Assembly: GCA_015060705.1 (NCBI GenBank)
Contig: SUXY01000033.1
Coordinates: 1-34,275, forward strand
Origin: Bacteroides sp.
GTDB taxonomy: Bacteria > Bacteroidota > Bacteroidia > Bacteroidales > Bacteroidaceae
Reading direction: 5' to 3'
Length of the DNA: 34,275 nt
The stretch's first letter is position 1. The number at the start of each line of letters is the position of its first letter. Of this stretch, positions 29,211 through 34,275 are shown piece after piece. A program made the position numbers and the translations under genes. The notes beneath the pieces were generated by a model that was given only the letters and a program-made list of their open reading frames with translations, searched no databases and was not told where the DNA came from.

Positions 29211-31022
29211 ATGAAAACAACATTTATATCCGTTTTATGTCTTTTAATCTCTTTGGGCGCATCTGCTCAATGGAAACCGGCTGGTGATAAAATCAAGACT
29301 CAATGGGCGGAGCAAATCGATCCAAATAATGTTTTACCGGAATATCCTCGTCCGATTATGGAACGTGGAGAATGGAAGAATCTGAATGGTTTGTGGCAAT
29401 ATGCCATTGTTGATAAGGGGGCACGTACTCCGCAAACATTCGATGGAGAAATTCTGGTGCCGTTTGCCGTGGAATCTTCTCTTTCAGGTGTCCAAAAGCG
29501 CATCGACGATACCAAGGAGTTGGTATACCAACGTTCTTTCGATGTTCCTTCGGCATGGAGAGGAAAACAAATCCTGCTTCACTTCGGTGCGGTGGATTGG
29601 AAAGCGGATGTATGGGTAAACGATGTGAAGGTGGGTAGTCATACCGGTGGATATGCTCCGTTCTCTTTCGATATCACTCCGGCATTGGTAGCGAAGGGTG
29701 CCAACAAATTGGTGGTTCGTGTATGGGACCCGACCGACAAGAGTTACCAGCCTCGTGGAAAGCAGGTGAGTAATCCGAGTGGTATCTGGTATACGCCGGT
29801 CAGTGGTATCTGGCAAACGGTATGGTTGGAACCGGTAGGAGAGAAGCACATTGCCAACCTCCGTATCCTCCCGGATGTAGACCGGAATATCTTGAAGGTA
29901 GATGCTTGTGTTACTGACCACGATGCAACCGATATGCTCGAAGTCAATGTATATGACGGCAATCAATTGGTGGCGTCGGGCAAGAGCATTAATGGCGAAC
30001 CGGTAGATGTAGCCATGCCGGAAGATGTGAAACTCTGGAGTCCGGACAGTCCTTTTCTTTATACATTGAAAGTCGCTCTAACTAGCAAAGGTAAGGTGAT
30101 GGACAAGGTAGACAGTTATGCAGCCATGCGTAAGTTCTCTACCCGTCGCGATGCAGAAGGCATCGTTCGTTTGGAACTGAACAACAAGCCTCTCTTCCAG
30201 TTTGGTCCGCTTGACCAGGGATGGTGGCCGGATGGTCTGTATACTGCTCCGACCGATGAAGCCTTACGTTACGATGTTCAGAAGACCAAGGATTTCGGTT
30301 TCAACATGATTCGTAAACACATCAAGGTAGAGCCTGCCCGTTGGTACATGCATTGCGACCAGTTGGGTATCATCGTATGGCAAGACATGCCGAGTGGCGA
30401 CAAGAACCCGGAATGGCAGATGTATCAATACTTCAACGGTCGTGAACGTGTCCGCTCAGCCGAATCGGAAGCCAACTATCGCAAGGAATGGAAAGAAATC
30501 ATGGATTACTTGTATTCGTATCCTTGTATCGGTACATGGGTGCCGTTCAACGAGGCATGGGGGCAGTTCAAGACTCAGGAAATAGCCGAATGGACCAAGC
30601 AATACGACCCGTCCCGTCTGGTGAATCCGGCAAGTGGTGGCAACCATTACCAGTGTGGTGATATGCTCGACTTGCATAAATACCCGGCTCCTGAAATGTA
30701 TCTTTACGATGCCCAGCGCCCGACTGTCTTGGGTGAATATGGGGGTATCGGCCTTGTGATGAAAGACCACTTGTGGGAGCCGAACCGTAACTGGGGATAT
30801 GTACAGTTCAATTCATCGAAAGAAGCAACCGATGAATATGTGAAGTATGCCGAAATGCTTTATAATTTTATCAAGAAGGGATTCTCGGGTGCTGTCTATA
30901 CGCAGACTACTGATGTGGAAATCGAAGTGAACGGTTTGATGACTTATGACCGTAAGGTAATCAAGTTGGATGAGGCTCGTGTTCGTGAAATTAACCAACG
31001 TATTTGCAATTCATTGAAATAA
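29211..31022 (+). CDS. Secreted glycoside hydrolase family 2 enzyme
   Basis: 603 residues with a signal peptide ('MKTTFISVLCLLISLGASAQ'). The jelly-roll sugar-binding domain is at ~40-215 ('RGEWKNLNGLWQYAI', 'LVPFAVESSLSGVQ', 'LLHFGAVDWKADVWVNDVKVGSHTGGYAPFSFDIT'), then an immunoglobulin-like domain, then the TIM barrel. Glu448 ('VPFNEAWGQF') is the probable acid/base and Glu509 ('VLGEYGGIG') the probable nucleophile. It is short for the family and lacks LacZ C-terminal domains; the specificity (galactosidase, glucuronidase, mannosidase or other) cannot be told. It precedes a second GH2 gene by 26 nt, so they are probably co-transcribed and may attack the same glycan. Confidence 0.93.
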   Translation: MKTTFISVLCLLISLGASAQWKPAGDKIKTQWAEQIDPNNVLPEYPRPIMERGEWKNLNGLWQYAIVDKGARTPQTFDGEILVPFAVESSLSGVQKRIDDTKELVYQRSFDVPSAWRGKQILLHFGAVDWKADVWVNDVKVGSHTGGYAPFSFDITPALVAKGANKLVVRVWDPTDKSYQPRGKQVSNPSGIWYTPVSGIWQTVWLEPVGEKHIANLRILPDVDRNILKVDACVTDHDATDMLEVNVYDGNQLVASGKSINGEPVDVAMPEDVKLWSPDSPFLYTLKVALTSKGKVMDKVDSYAAMRKFSTRRDAEGIVRLELNNKPLFQFGPLDQGWWPDGLYTAPTDEALRYDVQKTKDFGFNMIRKHIKVEPARWYMHCDQLGIIVWQDMPSGDKNPEWQMYQYFNGRERVRSAESEANYRKEWKEIMDYLYSYPCIGTWVPFNEAWGQFKTQEIAEWTKQYDPSRLVNPASGGNHYQCGDMLDLHKYPAPEMYLYDAQRPTVLGEYGGIGLVMKDHLWEPNRNWGYVQFNSSKEATDEYVKYAEMLYNFIKKGFSGAVYTQTTDVEIEVNGLMTYDRKVIKLDEARVREINQRICNSLK

Positions 31023-31036
31023 TAATAGAAACTTAA

Positions 31037-34275
<3,239 letters not shown>

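Overview
The window reads as chromosomal DNA of a Bacteroidales bacterium (Bacteroides/Phocaeicola/Prevotella-like; the genus cannot be fixed from the sequence alone). The main evidence is the promoter signature. Upstream of many genes there is a -7 box TAnnTTTG, often 18-22 bp after a TTTG -33 box, as used by the Bacteroidetes primary sigma factor. The gene families also fit: GH73/LysM glucosaminidase, DUF4923 protein, split hisGDCB cluster, reverse-order rubrerythrin, and large secreted GH2 enzymes.

Layout. (1) 1-1393: the tail of a Lys/Met-rich, possibly Spy-like protein, then a secreted glucosaminidase. (2) 1477-6982: a tight five-gene operon. It encodes a tetraheme NapC/NirT cytochrome fused to a formylglycine-enzyme-like domain that lacks the catalytic cysteines, a Tat-exported Gfo/Idh/MocA oxidoreductase, a Tat-exported xylose-isomerase-like TIM barrel, and a ResB/CcsA pair for cytochrome c maturation. 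It looks like a periplasmic sugar-redox module tied to the quinone pool and is the best candidate here for an uncharacterised system. (3) 7050-12812: a secreted M28/DUF4910-like protein, an FAD oxidoreductase of the carotenoid/retinol type, tRNA-Arg(UCU), an MltF-like lytic transglycosylase and a Dabb protein. (4) 12854-17359: hisGDCB under a canonical promoter and a textbook-like attenuator, with a 14-residue leader peptide holding four consecutive His codons, an antiterminator and a terminator. (5) 17365-20568: a large inverted repeat, then glutamine-type NAD synthetase nadE whose predicted glutaminase nucleophile Cys reads as Gly, then a PerR-like Fur regulator and a reverse rubrerythrin (peroxide defence).

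(6) 20569-21530: a gene-poor stretch full of palindromes and short repeats, followed by a YafQ-type toxin-antitoxin pair. This is the most accessory-looking part. (7) 21633-23369, minus strand: tandem thioredoxins, an OmpH/Skp-like lipoprotein and a small membrane protein. (8) 23447-25996: dipeptidase pepD and a secreted endonuclease/exonuclease/phosphatase-family protein whose N-terminus is encoded by a palindromic repeat. (9) 25962-29035: rlmH and nadC from back-to-back promoters, a DUF4923 protein, and recA. (10) 29211-34275: two secreted GH2 glycosidases; the second (LacZ-like, with an extra N-terminal domain) runs off the window end.

Themes: NAD metabolism appears twice (nadC, nadE), oxidative-stress and thiol-redox genes cluster between 19.5 and 22.4 kb, and exported proteins dominate. 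No transposase, phage gene, rRNA or CRISPR array was found. All functions are inferred by reading motifs; no database search was run.
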